Part shown: positions 24,874-33,564 of the stretch, one piece after another
How the letters are laid out: the number at the start of each line of letters is the position of its first letter
How positions within the stretch are numbered: position 1 is the stretch's first letter
DNA from: Methanothrix harundinacea
GTDB taxonomy: Archaea; Halobacteriota; Methanosarcinia; Methanotrichales; Methanotrichaceae
DNA: 44,880 nucleotides
NCBI GenBank assembly: GCA_001509375.1
Contig: LGFT01000006.1
Coordinates: 1-44,880 of the forward strand
Direction of reading: 5' to 3'
Notes under the pieces: generated by a model
Told to the model about the DNA's origin: nothing
The model's input: only the letters and a program-made list of their open reading frames with translations
The model's database searches: none
Program-made: the position numbers and the translations under genes

Positions 24874-25466
24874 ATCCGCTTCCTCCTGATAACTCTTGTA
24901 TGCATGTGGAGGGCAGGAAATATCCTGGTTACCTCATCCTGCCCAAATCGCTCCACCAGCGCCATCCTCAGCCCCACCTCGAAGTCTGAGGCGGGCCGAA
25001 GCTCGCTATTGAGCGTCTCGAAATCCATGTAGCTTGATGCCAGGGCATTGATGGTCTTGCTCCCGTATCCGGCGAGGGGCCTTATGTAATGGACATTATT
25101 TCTGTCCTCGAGGCTCCGGACCCCATCCGGGGTCATCATGGGAACCCGGTCTTCCCTCTTCGTCCCGTCGGCCAAAAACTCCTCGTCCCGGGATAGGATC
25201 TCCAGGGCGCGCCGGTGGAGAAGGTTAAGGCCGTCCCTCGGATATCCGGCCGCTTGGAGCATCCTGAGAGCCTCCTCGAGAACCTCGTCATCGAAGACGA
25301 TCGTTCTGTGGGGAAGGTTCAGAACCTTCGCTGCCTCTACCGCCGCCCCGTCCGTATCGTAGGGACCGAAGGCGAAGGTTGCCAGCTCCACATCAAAGAA
25401 CGGTTCCAGAAGAATCGAGGCTAAGGCGCTGTCCTTGCCGCCGCTGAAGAGAACTACGACCTTCAT
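24870..25466 (-). CDS. PP-loop ATP pyrophosphatase-like protein
   Basis: A 198-residue member of the adenine-nucleotide alpha-hydrolase (PP-loop) superfamily, whose members adenylate a substrate in tRNA modification, amidation or sulfur transfer. The PP-loop is [10 protein letters not shown] (7-16). A further conserved block is [17 protein letters not shown] near 125-141. No zinc-finger or THUMP domain is present. The substrate is unknown. It sits inside the translation operon, overlapping PDCD5 by 4 bases upstream and L39e by 4 bases downstream, which favours a translation-related modification. That is inference from context. Confidence 0.85.
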   Translation of the reverse strand: MKVVVLFSGGKDSALASILLEPFFDVELATFAFGPYDTDGAAVEAAKVLNLPHRTIVFDDEVLEEALRMLQAAGYPRDGLNLLHRRALEILSRDEEFLADGTKREDRVPMMTPDGVRSLEDRNNVHYIRPLAGYGSKTINALASSYMDFETLNSELRPASDFEVGLRMALVERFGQDEVTRIFPALHMHTRVIRRKRI

Positions 25467-25816
25467 CGCCTGGTGATGTTGATCTCCCTCTTCTTGGGCT
25501 GAATCTGTTTGAGTATGGCTTTGAGCTGCTCGTCTGTTATGGCGCTCTGGAGCCGGCCGCTCTGGGCCAGCATCACCAGCTGAGACTCGATCTGAGATGC
25601 GAACTCCGGACGGGCCATCCTTATGCTGCTGAGCCTCTCCCTCGCCTCGGGGGTGAGGATCGTCCTCAGGATCGCCTGCTTTCGGGCTTCCATCTCCTGC
25701 TGCATCTGCTCCTGCTGGGCCTGCTGGGCAGCGTACATCTGAGATTCCGACTGCTGCCTCTGGAGCTCTTCCATCCTTTTGCGCTTCAGCTCTGCAAGCT
25801 CATCATCCATATCCAT
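25463..25816 (-). CDS. PDCD5-family DNA-binding protein
   Basis: The archaeal homologue of the human PDCD5/TFAR19 protein (117 residues), a compact helical bundle with a charged N-terminal helix. The Gln/Met/Glu-rich first third (about 10-47) is helical and the core reads [21 protein letters not shown] then [16 protein letters not shown]. It ends with a basic tail ([12 protein letters not shown]). The cellular role in archaea is not settled. It follows S19e by 3 bp and overlaps the PP-loop gene, as is common in euryarchaea. Confidence 0.94.
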   Translation of the reverse strand: MDMDDELAELKRKRMEELQRQQSESQMYAAQQAQQEQMQQEMEARKQAILRTILTPEARERLSSIRMARPEFASQIESQLVMLAQSGRLQSAITDEQLKAILKQIQPKKREINITRR

Positions 25817-25819
25817 GAG

Positions 25820-26269
25820 TCAGTACCTCTCAAGCTCCGGGATCGACTTCTGTACCTCCATCTTGACCTGATGGGATATGTTGTCCAGGAAGGACTGGCC
25901 CGCTGGGGTGAGCTGCCGTCCAGCCTTCATCTTCTTCACGTACCCGGCCTTCTCCAGCTGCTGGAGGGCCACCCGCACGACAGACCCGCTCCCCTTGGCG
26001 AAACTGGCTGTAACCGTCTTTCGTCTGTGTTTGCCGCCGTAGTAAGACCGGAGCCTTGATACGCCGACGGGTCCGTCGATGTAGAGGCGGCGGAGCACCG
26101 ATGCGCACCGCACGTACCACCAGTCGGGGTTGACGGGCGGCATCTCCTTGTTCACTCCAGTTTTGGCATACGCCGACCACTCTGGCGGCTCGATCTTCCC
26201 GCTGGTCTTCAGCTCTTGTGCCACCGCATCTATTAGGTTGGTTGGAGGCACATCATAAACAGTCGTCAA
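25820..26269 (-). CDS. rps19e: 30S ribosomal protein S19e
   Basis: A small-subunit protein of 149 residues with a winged-helix-like fold, needed for 30S maturation. Family motifs: TTVYDVPPTNLIDAVA at the N-terminus, PPVNPDWWYVRCASVLRRLY, GVSRLRSYYGGKHRR and LQQLEKAGYVKKMKAGRQLT. TTG 26269 is preferred because GGAGGA lies 9 bases upstream. TTG 26278 directly abuts that site. It is the first gene of the nine-gene translation operon. Confidence 0.96.
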   Translation of the reverse strand: MTTVYDVPPTNLIDAVAQELKTSGKIEPPEWSAYAKTGVNKEMPPVNPDWWYVRCASVLRRLYIDGPVGVSRLRSYYGGKHRRKTVTASFAKGSGSVVRVALQQLEKAGYVKKMKAGRQLTPAGQSFLDNISHQVKMEVQKSIPELERY

Positions 26270-26328
26270 ATCATTCAATCCTCCGATTGCGAGATAATCA
26301 ACGAATCAGAGTCCTTAAACTCCGTCAA

Positions 26329-26337
26329 GTATAAATG
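26329..26337 (-). promoter_or_regulatory. TATA box of the translation operon
   Basis: CATTTATAC on the minus strand lies about 64 bp before the S19e start, giving a leader of roughly 35 bases. The rest of the gap to SerB (26340-26539) shows nothing recognisable. Confidence 0.5.
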
Positions 26338-26539
26338 CTTTTTCCGGATCTGGCGGCCACCCCTCATCCCGTCCGGAACAAATCGAGATCAGGAGACGGG
26401 GCGTCTCCGACCGGCTGGGTGGGTTCCCGGCGAAATCCTCGATGGAAGGACGGGGCGGGCCGTAACAGAGATTATCGGCATGCTGGAGGCGGCCGGCCCC
26501 CGCGGGGCAGAGCTCCCAGAGGGCGGATCGCATCCAGAT

Positions 26540-27757
26540 CTAAAGGAGATCTCCGCCCTTGTCCGCCAGTCCCAGGACGTTCAATAGGCCGATAAGGTTC
26601 TCCTTGGATAGGCTTCCGTCGGAGACTTTCTTCAGTATCCCCTTGGCGTTGAAGGCGACGCCGAGACCTGCGTTCTGGATCATGAGGCAATCGTTGGCTC
26701 CATCGCCCACCGCCACCACGTTGTCGGGGCTGATCCCCTCGATTCTCGCGAGATCGTTCACAATTCTCCCCTTGGCGGATGCGTCGATGATCTCCCCCTC
26801 AATCTCGCCGGTGAGGACGCCGTCCTTGATCTCCAGGGTGTTGGCGAAGGTATAATCGAATCCGAGCCTCTCCTTCAGGATGTCTGTAAAATATGTGAAG
26901 CCGCCGCTGATCAGGGCGGTCTTGTACCCCACCTGTTTCAGGTGGTGGATCAGCTCTTCAGATCCCTGGGTGAGCTGGATGTTCTTTGCGATCTCATCCA
27001 GGGCGGATGTCGGAGTCCCCTTCAGGAGGCGGACTCGGCTTCGGAGGGCCTCCTCAAAGTCCAGCTCCCCGTTCATCGCCCGCTCAGTGATCTCCTCCAC
27101 CTCTCTGTCAACGCCCGCGAACGAGGCCATCTGGTTTATCGTCTCGAAGTCGACTATCGTCGAGTCCATGTCGAAGACTATGAGCCTCTTCTCCTTCGCG
27201 GACTTGTCCAAGTCTTGGACGACGACGTCTAGGCCCAACTTCTCGCACTCGACCTTCAGATTATCTCGCTGCCGATTCGAATCGACGGCGCCGAAATCCA
27301 TCACGAACTCAATGGATATCAGCTCGCCTCGGGCCGTTACCAGCGCCTTCTCGATGTTGATCCCCCTATCCGCAGCGAGGCTCGCGACGTCGTAGATTAT
27401 CCCCACCCTGTCCCTGGCCAGGATCGTCACCACCTGAAGGTTCTTTCTACCTCCCCTCCTGCCACGATATTGCTCGAGAGGGAGAAGGCTGATCTCCAGA
27501 CCGAGATCCGCGGCTAGCTTCTGGAGAACCGTATCCAGCTCCTTCGGGGTTGCGGTGGCCCGTCCGAAGTCGGCCACCATAGACATCACGAAGAGGCCCT
27601 GGAGGATTCTCTGGTCCAGATCGACGATGTTGACCATCATCTTTGCTGGAGCCTCCAGAAGGTCGCGAATTATCCCCGGTCTGTCCTTTCCCAGGACTGA
27701 GATCACCCAGAGGTCAAAGTCGTAAGCCGGCCCTGCCTTCGATTCCGTATCTCTCAT
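26540..27757 (-). CDS. serB: Phosphoserine phosphatase SerB with two N-terminal ACT domains
   Basis: Catalyses the last step of serine synthesis, phosphoserine to serine, in the cytoplasm. Two ACT-like domains (about 16-95 and 106-185) precede a HAD phosphatase domain. The HAD motifs are VFDMDST (nucleophile Asp197, acid Asp199), a SGGF motif in TALISGGFTYF, and VAVGDGANDCLM. ACT domains usually bind amino acids, so feedback by serine is likely. ATG 27757 is used; a TTG immediately before it is possible. The gene stands alone, divergent from AglB, with a TATA-like TATTTAG around 27791-27798. Confidence 0.94.
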   Translation of the reverse strand: MRDTESKAGPAYDFDLWVISVLGKDRPGIIRDLLEAPAKMMVNIVDLDQRILQGLFVMSMVADFGRATATPKELDTVLQKLAADLGLEISLLPLEQYRGRRGGRKNLQVVTILARDRVGIIYDVASLAADRGINIEKALVTARGELISIEFVMDFGAVDSNRQRDNLKVECEKLGLDVVVQDLDKSAKEKRLIVFDMDSTIVDFETINQMASFAGVDREVEEITERAMNGELDFEEALRSRVRLLKGTPTSALDEIAKNIQLTQGSEELIHHLKQVGYKTALISGGFTYFTDILKERLGFDYTFANTLEIKDGVLTGEIEGEIIDASAKGRIVNDLARIEGISPDNVVAVGDGANDCLMIQNAGLGVAFNAKGILKKVSDGSLSKENLIGLLNVLGLADKGGDLL

Positions 27758-27970
27758 CAATCTGACCGAGAGGGTGTGAGCATCCCAGCCTAAATACTTT
27801 TTCAGCGCTGATCGAAGGGCGGAATTGGTGATGAAGAGGTATTATCCACCAATCTTCAGAGACGAATTCAGATGAGAACATACCTGTATCTTCGCCGACA
27901 AACCCATAAGTGTTAAAAGGGTTCGCGACTTAGGAGAGGGCTGGAAGGGGCGATCCTACTGGGAGGAGTG

Positions 27971-30163
27971 ATGTCGAAGGTCGTGGGTCGGGAAGAGTCG
28001 TACGGGTGTTTGTGCGTTCTGGGAGCATTCCTGCTGGGCCTTCTTTTGAGGCTGGTTCCTGCGAGAAACGCCCTCATCGGAGGTGACATCCTCTTTTACG
28101 GGTACGACTCCTTCTATCACGTCCGCCGGATCTTCTACACCACGGAGAACTTTCCGGAGACCCTCTGGTTCGATTCGTACCTCAACCATCCCTGGGGTTT
28201 TGAGCTTTCGTGGCCTCCCCTCTTCGATCAGGTCGTAGCGGCCGTCGCCCTAATCTTCGGGGGTGGCGAACGCGTCGTCGAGATAGCGGCGGCACTCGTG
28301 CCTCCGATCCTGGGATCGGCCTCGATTCTGGTCCTTTATCTTCTCGGAAAGAAGCTCTTTGGGGCGAGGGTGGCGCTTCTATCTGCCCTCCTCTTGGCGA
28401 TCGATCCAAAGCATATCGCGAGAACCCATTTCGGATGCCCAGACCACGATGTTCTGGAGTCACTTTTTATCTTGGTGGCGATCCTCCTCCTCGCATATGC
28501 CCTCACCGAAAGGGAGAAGAAGATCTGGTTTGGGACTGCTTCTGGGGTTTTGATCGCTGCCGTTGCCTATACCTGGCTCGGCGCGCCCATTTACATGGTC
28601 GCGATCCTGATCTATGCGACGATACAGGGGGCCTTGGACCTCAGAGGGGGCACATCCTCGACGGAGACGGTGACGCCTTTGATGGCTGCCTTTGGGGTGG
28701 CTCTCCTCCTATTGCTGCCCTTCTGGGACGAGGCGTGGCTCATTCCTTCGTTCTCTGGATGCTTCGGGGCTCTTGCCGCCCTGGCTTTCCTTTACCTCTT
28801 ATCGAGCCTCTTTGCTGCAAAGAAGGTGACGTGGCTGGCCTTCATACCAGTGGTGGCGATCTTGGGCTATGTCGCCATAGTCTTGAGCTACCTCACTGAA
28901 ACGACCCGGGAGATTCATTCGCTCTTCTGGAATGGGATTCACTACTTCTTTGGATCCGGTCTTGCAAGGCAGAGCATAATCGAGGCTGCGCCTGTATACG
29001 AGGTCTTCGATCTGATTTCCCTTTCTGGCCTTGGTTTGGTCTTCTCATTCCTTGGGCTCGGAGTCGCTGCGAGGCGGACCTGGCGCAATCGTCTTCCGAA
29101 AGATCAGGTTCTGTTCCTGGTCTGGGCCGTCTTCACCCTCGTTTTGACGATTTTTCAGGCACGATTTCTCTACCTCTTCTCCGTCGGAGGGGCGATCCTG
29201 GTGGGCCTCTTATTCTTCTGGGCTGTCGACTGGGTGAGGGCTTCAAAACGGGCGGGTCCTCTGGCGGGGAAATTCCTCCCTCTCGTCATCCTGGGATTAC
29301 TTCTCCTTCCAAACGCCATCGGAATTGTTGAGATCGCCAAGGATCGGCCGGAGGTGGCGGGAGACTGGCTCGAAACCCTCGATTGGCTGGAAGAGAATAC
29401 GCCCGCTACCGAAGGGTTCGAGCAGCCCGTCCGAGAGGGGGAGTACGGTGTTTTGAGCTGGTGGGATTACGGCAACTGGATCCTTCAGCAGTCGAGAAGG
29501 CCGGTGGTGGCGAACAACTTCCAGGCAGGGGCTACAGATGCTGCCAAGTTTTTCCTCTCGGAAGACGAAGAGGAGGCCCTGACTCTGGCGAAGTCGAGGA
29601 ACGTCCGATATATAATAACCGACGAAAAAATGGTCTACACGAAGCTGCCAGCAATCGCCCGCTGGAAGAATGTAGACCCAGAGAGCTACATAGCCATATC
29701 CACAGATTCGGATCTGGTCACTTTTGAGCACTCTGAGAGGTTTTTGAGGACCATCCTGACGGGACTTCACCTCCTCGACGGCACGAACCTGGGTCACTTC
29801 CGTCTCCTCTACGAATCCGAGACCTCGGTGGGACTCAAGTTTCCGACGAGCGAGGTCAAGGTCTTCGAAAGGGTCGAGGGGGCGAAGATCGCGGGGTCTA
29901 CACCTTACGAGAAGCCGATGGGCGTTATCCTGGAGATGACGTCAAACCAGGGGAGAAGGTTCCAGTACTTCAACTCGGCGATGCCAGTGGATGGACGCTA
30001 CGAGATCACAGTCCCCTATTCGACCGACGAAAGCCTCGAAACTCACTCTATTGGCCCTTACCTCGTGGGCCCTGTGGAAGATTTCGTCGGAGGGGATTCC
30101 AGAGACGTCGAGGTGAGCGAGGAGGATGTCCTTCTGGGAAGGGTCGTTGAGGTCAACTTCTGA
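27971..30163 (+). CDS. aglB: Oligosaccharyltransferase AglB (STT3 family)
   Basis: The membrane enzyme that transfers a lipid-linked glycan to Asn-X-Ser/Thr in exported proteins. The N-terminal two-thirds has about 13 membrane helices. Metal and catalytic motifs are the first-loop GYDSFYH (Asp near 46) and the second acidic motif CPDHDVLE (near 157-164). The C-terminal domain carries the diagnostic WWDYG (about 497-501). It ends in a soluble beta-rich domain. ATG 27971 is preferred, with GGAGG 4 bases upstream; a GTG directly before it is the alternative. No glycan-assembly genes surround it. Proteins with sequons in this window, such as the TPR membrane protein at 37245, are possible clients. 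Confidence 0.94.
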   Translation: MSKVVGREESYGCLCVLGAFLLGLLLRLVPARNALIGGDILFYGYDSFYHVRRIFYTTENFPETLWFDSYLNHPWGFELSWPPLFDQVVAAVALIFGGGERVVEIAAALVPPILGSASILVLYLLGKKLFGARVALLSALLLAIDPKHIARTHFGCPDHDVLESLFILVAILLLAYALTEREKKIWFGTASGVLIAAVAYTWLGAPIYMVAILIYATIQGALDLRGGTSSTETVTPLMAAFGVALLLLLPFWDEAWLIPSFSGCFGALAALAFLYLLSSLFAAKKVTWLAFIPVVAILGYVAIVLSYLTETTREIHSLFWNGIHYFFGSGLARQSIIEAAPVYEVFDLISLSGLGLVFSFLGLGVAARRTWRNRLPKDQVLFLVWAVFTLVLTIFQARFLYLFSVGGAILVGLLFFWAVDWVRASKRAGPLAGKFLPLVILGLLLLPNAIGIVEIAKDRPEVAGDWLETLDWLEENTPATEGFEQPVREGEYGVLSWWDYGNWILQQSRRPVVANNFQAGATDAAKFFLSEDEEEALTLAKSRNVRYIITDEKMVYTKLPAIARWKNVDPESYIAISTDSDLVTFEHSERFLRTILTGLHLLDGTNLGHFRLLYESETSVGLKFPTSEVKVFERVEGAKIAGSTPYEKPMGVILEMTSNQGRRFQYFNSAMPVDGRYEITVPYSTDESLETHSIGPYLVGPVEDFVGGDSRDVEVSEEDVLLGRVVEVNF

Positions 30164-30691
30164 TCATTTCATCACACCTATGATCTCCCTGCAGAAAGCG
30201 GGCAGATCCGGGGGCGATCTCGAGGATATCATATTTCCGTCAACTACGACCTCATCATCGACCCAGATGGCTCCTGCATTTCTCATGTCGTCTTTTATCG
30301 CCGGGGCCGAGGTCATCCTCTTCCCTCGGACGACGTCGGCGGAGATCAGGACCTGGGGTCCGTGGCAGATGGCGGCCACCACCTTTCCGTCTTCGAAGAC
30401 AGTTCTCACCAGATCCAGGGTCTTCTCGCACCTCCGCAGCCTGTCTGGGGCCCAGCCTCCGGGAACTATCAAGCCATCTAACTTCTCCGCCTCCATCAGG
30501 GCTGAGTCTGCTCGTAGATCAATCTCGGCGGGGTATGCGTGCTTGCTTTCCACGACATCGTCTCCGTCAGCTGTTCCAACGATGACCACCTCGACTCCCG
30601 CCTCAGTCATCCTGTAATAAGGGTACCAGAACTCAAAGTCCTCGTAATCCTTCGCCACCAGCAGAGCGACCTTCTTTCCCTCAAGTTCCAT
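30164..30691 (-). CDS. DJ-1/PfpI family protein
   Basis: A cytoplasmic protein of the DJ-1/PfpI (C56) superfamily, about 175 residues, members of which act as proteases, glyoxalases or deglycases. The nucleophile elbow is AAICHGPQVL with its cysteine near residue 110. The supporting acidic residue is in KDYEDFEFWYP near the N-terminus, and VPGGWAPDRLR is the typical loop. ATG 30691 is supported by GAGGTGA seven bases upstream. An in-frame start at 30715 would overlap the preceding gene. It follows the CoA-binding protein gene by 7 bp, so the two form an operon. Confidence 0.92.
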   Translation of the reverse strand: MELEGKKVALLVAKDYEDFEFWYPYYRMTEAGVEVVIVGTADGDDVVESKHAYPAEIDLRADSALMEAEKLDGLIVPGGWAPDRLRRCEKTLDLVRTVFEDGKVVAAICHGPQVLISADVVRGKRMTSAPAIKDDMRNAGAIWVDDEVVVDGNMISSRSPPDLPAFCREIIGVMK

Positions 30692-30698
30692 TCTATCG

Positions 30699-31136
30699 TC
30701 ACCTCTCCTTCCCATTATCTTGCAGCAGGAGCTGGCAGCAGGTCTTGATGCAGAGTCCGGGGACCACGTTTCTCCCCTCCTGTTCCAGCGCCTCGATCAC
30801 CTCTCGGTTCTCGGTCCCGGGCTGGAGCCAGAAGGTCCCAAAGCCCGTCTCTCGGGCCTCATCGGCCAGTTCGAAAATCGCTTCGGGCCTCCTGAAGACG
30901 TCCAGAATGTCGATATTTTCGGGAACATCCTTCAGGGACCCGAGGACCTTCTCCCCCAGGATCTCCTCTCCCTCGTGCTCGGGGTTTACGAAGTACATCT
31001 TGAAGCCGTACCTCTTCACCACCTCCGATACGAAGTAGCTCGGCCTCTGGCTCTCGGGCGATATCCCAACGACGGCGACGGTTCTGCTCTTCTTCAGGAT
31101 CGATCTCAGCTCATCGCTGTCCTCAATGACCGGCAT
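30699..31136 (-). CDS. CoA-binding domain protein (YccU-like)
   Basis: A 145-residue Rossmann-fold protein of the CoA_binding_2 family, related to the N-terminal domain of succinyl-CoA synthetase alpha. It shows TVAVVGISPESQRPSYFVSE (nucleotide/CoA loop), FVNPEHEGEEILG, DILDVFRRPEAI and the C-terminal LCIKTCCQLLL. No catalytic domain is attached. The exact role is unknown, and binding of CoA is inferred from the family. It is co-directional with the DJ-1/PfpI gene. Confidence 0.9.
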   Translation of the reverse strand: MPVIEDSDELRSILKKSRTVAVVGISPESQRPSYFVSEVVKRYGFKMYFVNPEHEGEEILGEKVLGSLKDVPENIDILDVFRRPEAIFELADEARETGFGTFWLQPGTENREVIEALEQEGRNVVPGLCIKTCCQLLLQDNGKER

Positions 31137-31175
31137 AGGAAATCGCCTCCTTGAACGAATAAATTCTTTCTCTCA

Positions 31176-32165
31176 TCATCCTCGGGCTATCATCTCTCCG
31201 GGCGCATCTCCGTATGCTGTCGAGTTCTCCTCTGAGCAGAGCTGAGCGACCTCGGCGCCCCCAATATCTTGAAGAAGCAGATTGAGGTTCTCTGAGTAGG
31301 TGGCCACCGTGGGATCGTTTGTGCCGCGACCTGTCACGCCGATCGCCAAGGCCCCCTCGAAACAGGCCTTCGCGCCCGAGAGGTCGCCCATCTCCCAGAG
31401 GACCCAGCCCAGGTTGTTGACGGTCGTGGCCACCATGGGGTGATCGAAGCCAAAGGCCCCCTCACCGATGACAAGAGCCCTCTCGAAGCAGGCCTTTGAG
31501 CCGAGAAGATCACCCATCTCCCAGAGGACCCCGCCGAGGTTGTTGACGTCGGTGGCGACGTTGGGGTGGACGGGCCCATAAGTTCTCTCGTCGATAGCAA
31601 GCGCCCTCTCAAAACACCCCTTCGCCACCTCTAGGTCGCCCATCTCCTGGAGGACCAGGCCCAGGTTGTTGACGTTTATGGCGACGTTGGGGTGGTGTGG
31701 GCCGTAGGCCTGCTCTTCGATGGCAAGGGCCCTCTCAAAACAGCGTTTCGCCTCAGGCAGGTCCCCCATATCCCTGAGAACGAGACCCAGATTGTTGAGG
31801 TAGGTGGCCACCATAGGATGGTCGAGTCCATACGTTCTCTCGCCGATGGCAAGAGCCCTCTCAAAACAGGCTTTGGCCCCCGTCGCATTCCCCGAGTCTC
31901 TCAAGGAGAGGCCCAGATTGTTGACGACGGTGGCGACGTTGGGGTGGTCTGGACCGTATGCCCCCTCGGCGATCTCAAGGGCCCCCTCAAAGCAAATCTC
32001 AGCCCCCTCAAGGTCTCCCGAGGCGTAGAGGGCGAGACCCCTGTTGTTCAGATCGACGGCCTCTGCCGGATCGCCCCCTCCGAATCCCGGATCGGCAGCC
32101 ACATGGAGGGTGAAGGATGCGCAGATTAAACAAATCAGTATGGCTGAAAAGGTTCCCGGTTTCAT
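31176..32165 (-). CDS. Secreted tetratricopeptide-repeat protein (kinesin-light-chain type)
   Basis: An exported protein of about 329 residues. After a signal peptide (ATG 32165; hydrophobic AILICLICASFTLHVAA) it contains at least six 42-residue repeats of the kinesin-light-chain TPR type, each with a variant of CFERALAIGERTYG, an HPNVAT-like segment and VNNLGLVL. Such arrays form a solenoid that binds peptides or proteins. The DNA repeats have an exact 126-bp period. An in-frame TTG at 32174 is the alternative start. Upstream, 32175-32391 is very AT-rich, with a 7-bp inverted pair TATAATA/TATTATA, and probably holds its promoter. Confidence 0.85.
   Translation of the reverse strand: MKPGTFSAILICLICASFTLHVAADPGFGGGDPAEAVDLNNRGLALYASGDLEGAEICFEGALEIAEGAYGPDHPNVATVVNNLGLSLRDSGNATGAKACFERALAIGERTYGLDHPMVATYLNNLGLVLRDMGDLPEAKRCFERALAIEEQAYGPHHPNVAINVNNLGLVLQEMGDLEVAKGCFERALAIDERTYGPVHPNVATDVNNLGGVLWEMGDLLGSKACFERALVIGEGAFGFDHPMVATTVNNLGWVLWEMGDLSGAKACFEGALAIGVTGRGTNDPTVATYSENLNLLLQDIGGAEVAQLCSEENSTAYGDAPGEMIARG
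31290..32050 (-). repeat. 126-bp coding repeats of the TPR gene
   Basis: The landmark AGGTTGTTGA or a close variant occurs at 31411, 31537, 31663, 31789, 31915 and 32041, exactly 126 bp apart each time. The uniform period and high similarity suggest recent unit amplification. Confidence 0.85.
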
Positions 32166-32391
32166 TAAATTCAATTATCTTTTATCCTTAAGAGGGATAA
32201 AATATTTTCGGCGAGGTTCTTTTTATAGCAACAATCTGATGTGACAATAGTCTAAATATAATATAAATATTATAAATATATTTAGTTATCGAAAGATCAA
32301 GACCCGTCCACCATTTGCGCCAAATATTTCATTGTCGCCTCTAATCAATTCGATTGATAGAACAATCCTTACAGCAATTTGGAGGATATGC

Positions 32392-33183
32392 TCAAATTTG
32401 TGTATATCTCCGGCCATAGCCCCGGTTCCCGAAGGCGTAGTACCGGCTCTGGTCGATGAGGTCAGAGAGCGCCCCCTCGGGGGTGGACTCGCCGCCCCGA
32501 CCGAGAGGCCCCAGGATCTGGGCGATCTCCTCCAGGGTCGGGGTCTCGGCCTCGCACTGGGATATGACCCGGGCGATCAGGTCGATGATGGGGTCGACGG
32601 AGGGACCCGATGTGAGAAGGAGGAGGAGGACATCGTCGTGGGTGAGGCGGTAATCCTTCGCGATCTTCGAGAGGACCAAGAGCGCAGAGATCGAGATCGT
32701 CCTAACCAGCCCCCCTGAGTCCCCCCCGACGATCGCCTCCTCCACCCGGAGAAGCTCCGAATCCTGGGCGACGATAAGAACGAGGACGCTCAGCTCATCC
32801 TTCTCGTCCGCTGCCCCACCGTCCTCGTCCTGCAGCACTCCCTTTTCTGCGGCCTCCGCCCGGCCGACGAGGGCGGCTATATCGAGGGGCCCATCACCGG
32901 CCACCAGCTCCAGAAGAAAGACGACCCCCGCGAGCGATTTCCAGTGTCCGCCGAAGGAGAGGCCCGGATTAAAGCCCATCGGCGTCCCAAGGCTCAGGAC
33001 GATGTCCTGGAGGGCGAGGTGGTGTTGGGTGTCGGAGACCTTCAGGGCCGAAGTCGCCAGCTCCCTGATGGAGTCGGAGTCCATTGCTGAGTCGAGAAGG
33101 AATCGACGGAAACGGTCCCTCGCGCCATCCTCCACCAGGTCGCCTGCGAGATTTAGGATCTGATCGAGATCGACTTTCATCAT
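32392..33183 (-). CDS. Hypothetical protein, alpha-helical, family not recognised
   Basis: A 263-residue frame with GC-rich third codon positions like its neighbours, so probably real. It is predicted to be soluble, acidic and mostly helical (for example LVFLIVAQDSELLRVEEAI-type amphipathic stretches and ILEEIAQILGPLG-like ends). No signal peptide, metal motif or catalytic signature is seen. The last residues (YYAFGNRGYGRRY) are Tyr/Gly-rich. Two adjacent ATGs (33183 and 33180) are possible starts. It shares strand with the TPR gene but is separated by an AT-rich gap, so an operon is unlikely. Confidence 0.65.
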   Translation of the reverse strand: MMKVDLDQILNLAGDLVEDGARDRFRRFLLDSAMDSDSIRELATSALKVSDTQHHLALQDIVLSLGTPMGFNPGLSFGGHWKSLAGVVFLLELVAGDGPLDIAALVGRAEAAEKGVLQDEDGGAADEKDELSVLVLIVAQDSELLRVEEAIVGGDSGGLVRTISISALLVLSKIAKDYRLTHDDVLLLLLTSGPSVDPIIDLIARVISQCEAETPTLEEIAQILGPLGRGGESTPEGALSDLIDQSRYYAFGNRGYGRRYTQI

Positions 33184-33564
33184 CCAATCTCATCGAGGCC
33201 GGTTTAGAAATAATTATCTCCCAGACTCCGCACCCCTGGACGCACCATGCGAAGCGCCCGCCGCAGGCAACATCAGAGGCGCCGCATGCGCCAGGACCAG
33301 GATCGATCTCCTCGTATGTCAAGCTCCTCAAATCGAACTGGCGCTGAAGCTATAAAAAGATCCATAGTTCAGGCCTCAAATCCGCCACCTATTCAGTGCT
33401 GAGATGGAGCCAGGCTCTGGAAATATCCGCTAGATCCGGAGAGGGGCATTTTTATAGAGGCGGGGTGCAGGGATAGAGAAAACCCCGGTCTTTAGGCCGG
33501 GGATGAATCGTACCCCGCCTTAAGCTATGGATTATTAAATACTATAATAGCATAAGTGAGTGTA
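33184..33564. other. Non-coding region left of TnpB
   Basis: About 370 bases with no credible protein gene. From 33449 there is a TATA-like TTTTTATAG, then a strong hairpin at 33483-33502, then an AT-rich stretch containing AAGCTATGGATTAT (33522-33535). These probably form the left end and promoter of the TnpB element. The part 33184-33440 shows nothing recognisable. Confidence 0.55.
33483..33502 (+). repeat. Left-end hairpin of the TnpB element
   Basis: CCCCGG/CCGGGG with loop TCTTTAGG, followed by ATGAAT. The style (GC stem, loop with TTTAG, then a short A/T-rich tail) matches subterminal hairpins of IS200/IS605-type elements. The hairpin lies near the predicted transcript start set by the TATA box at 33449-33457. 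Confidence 0.5.
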
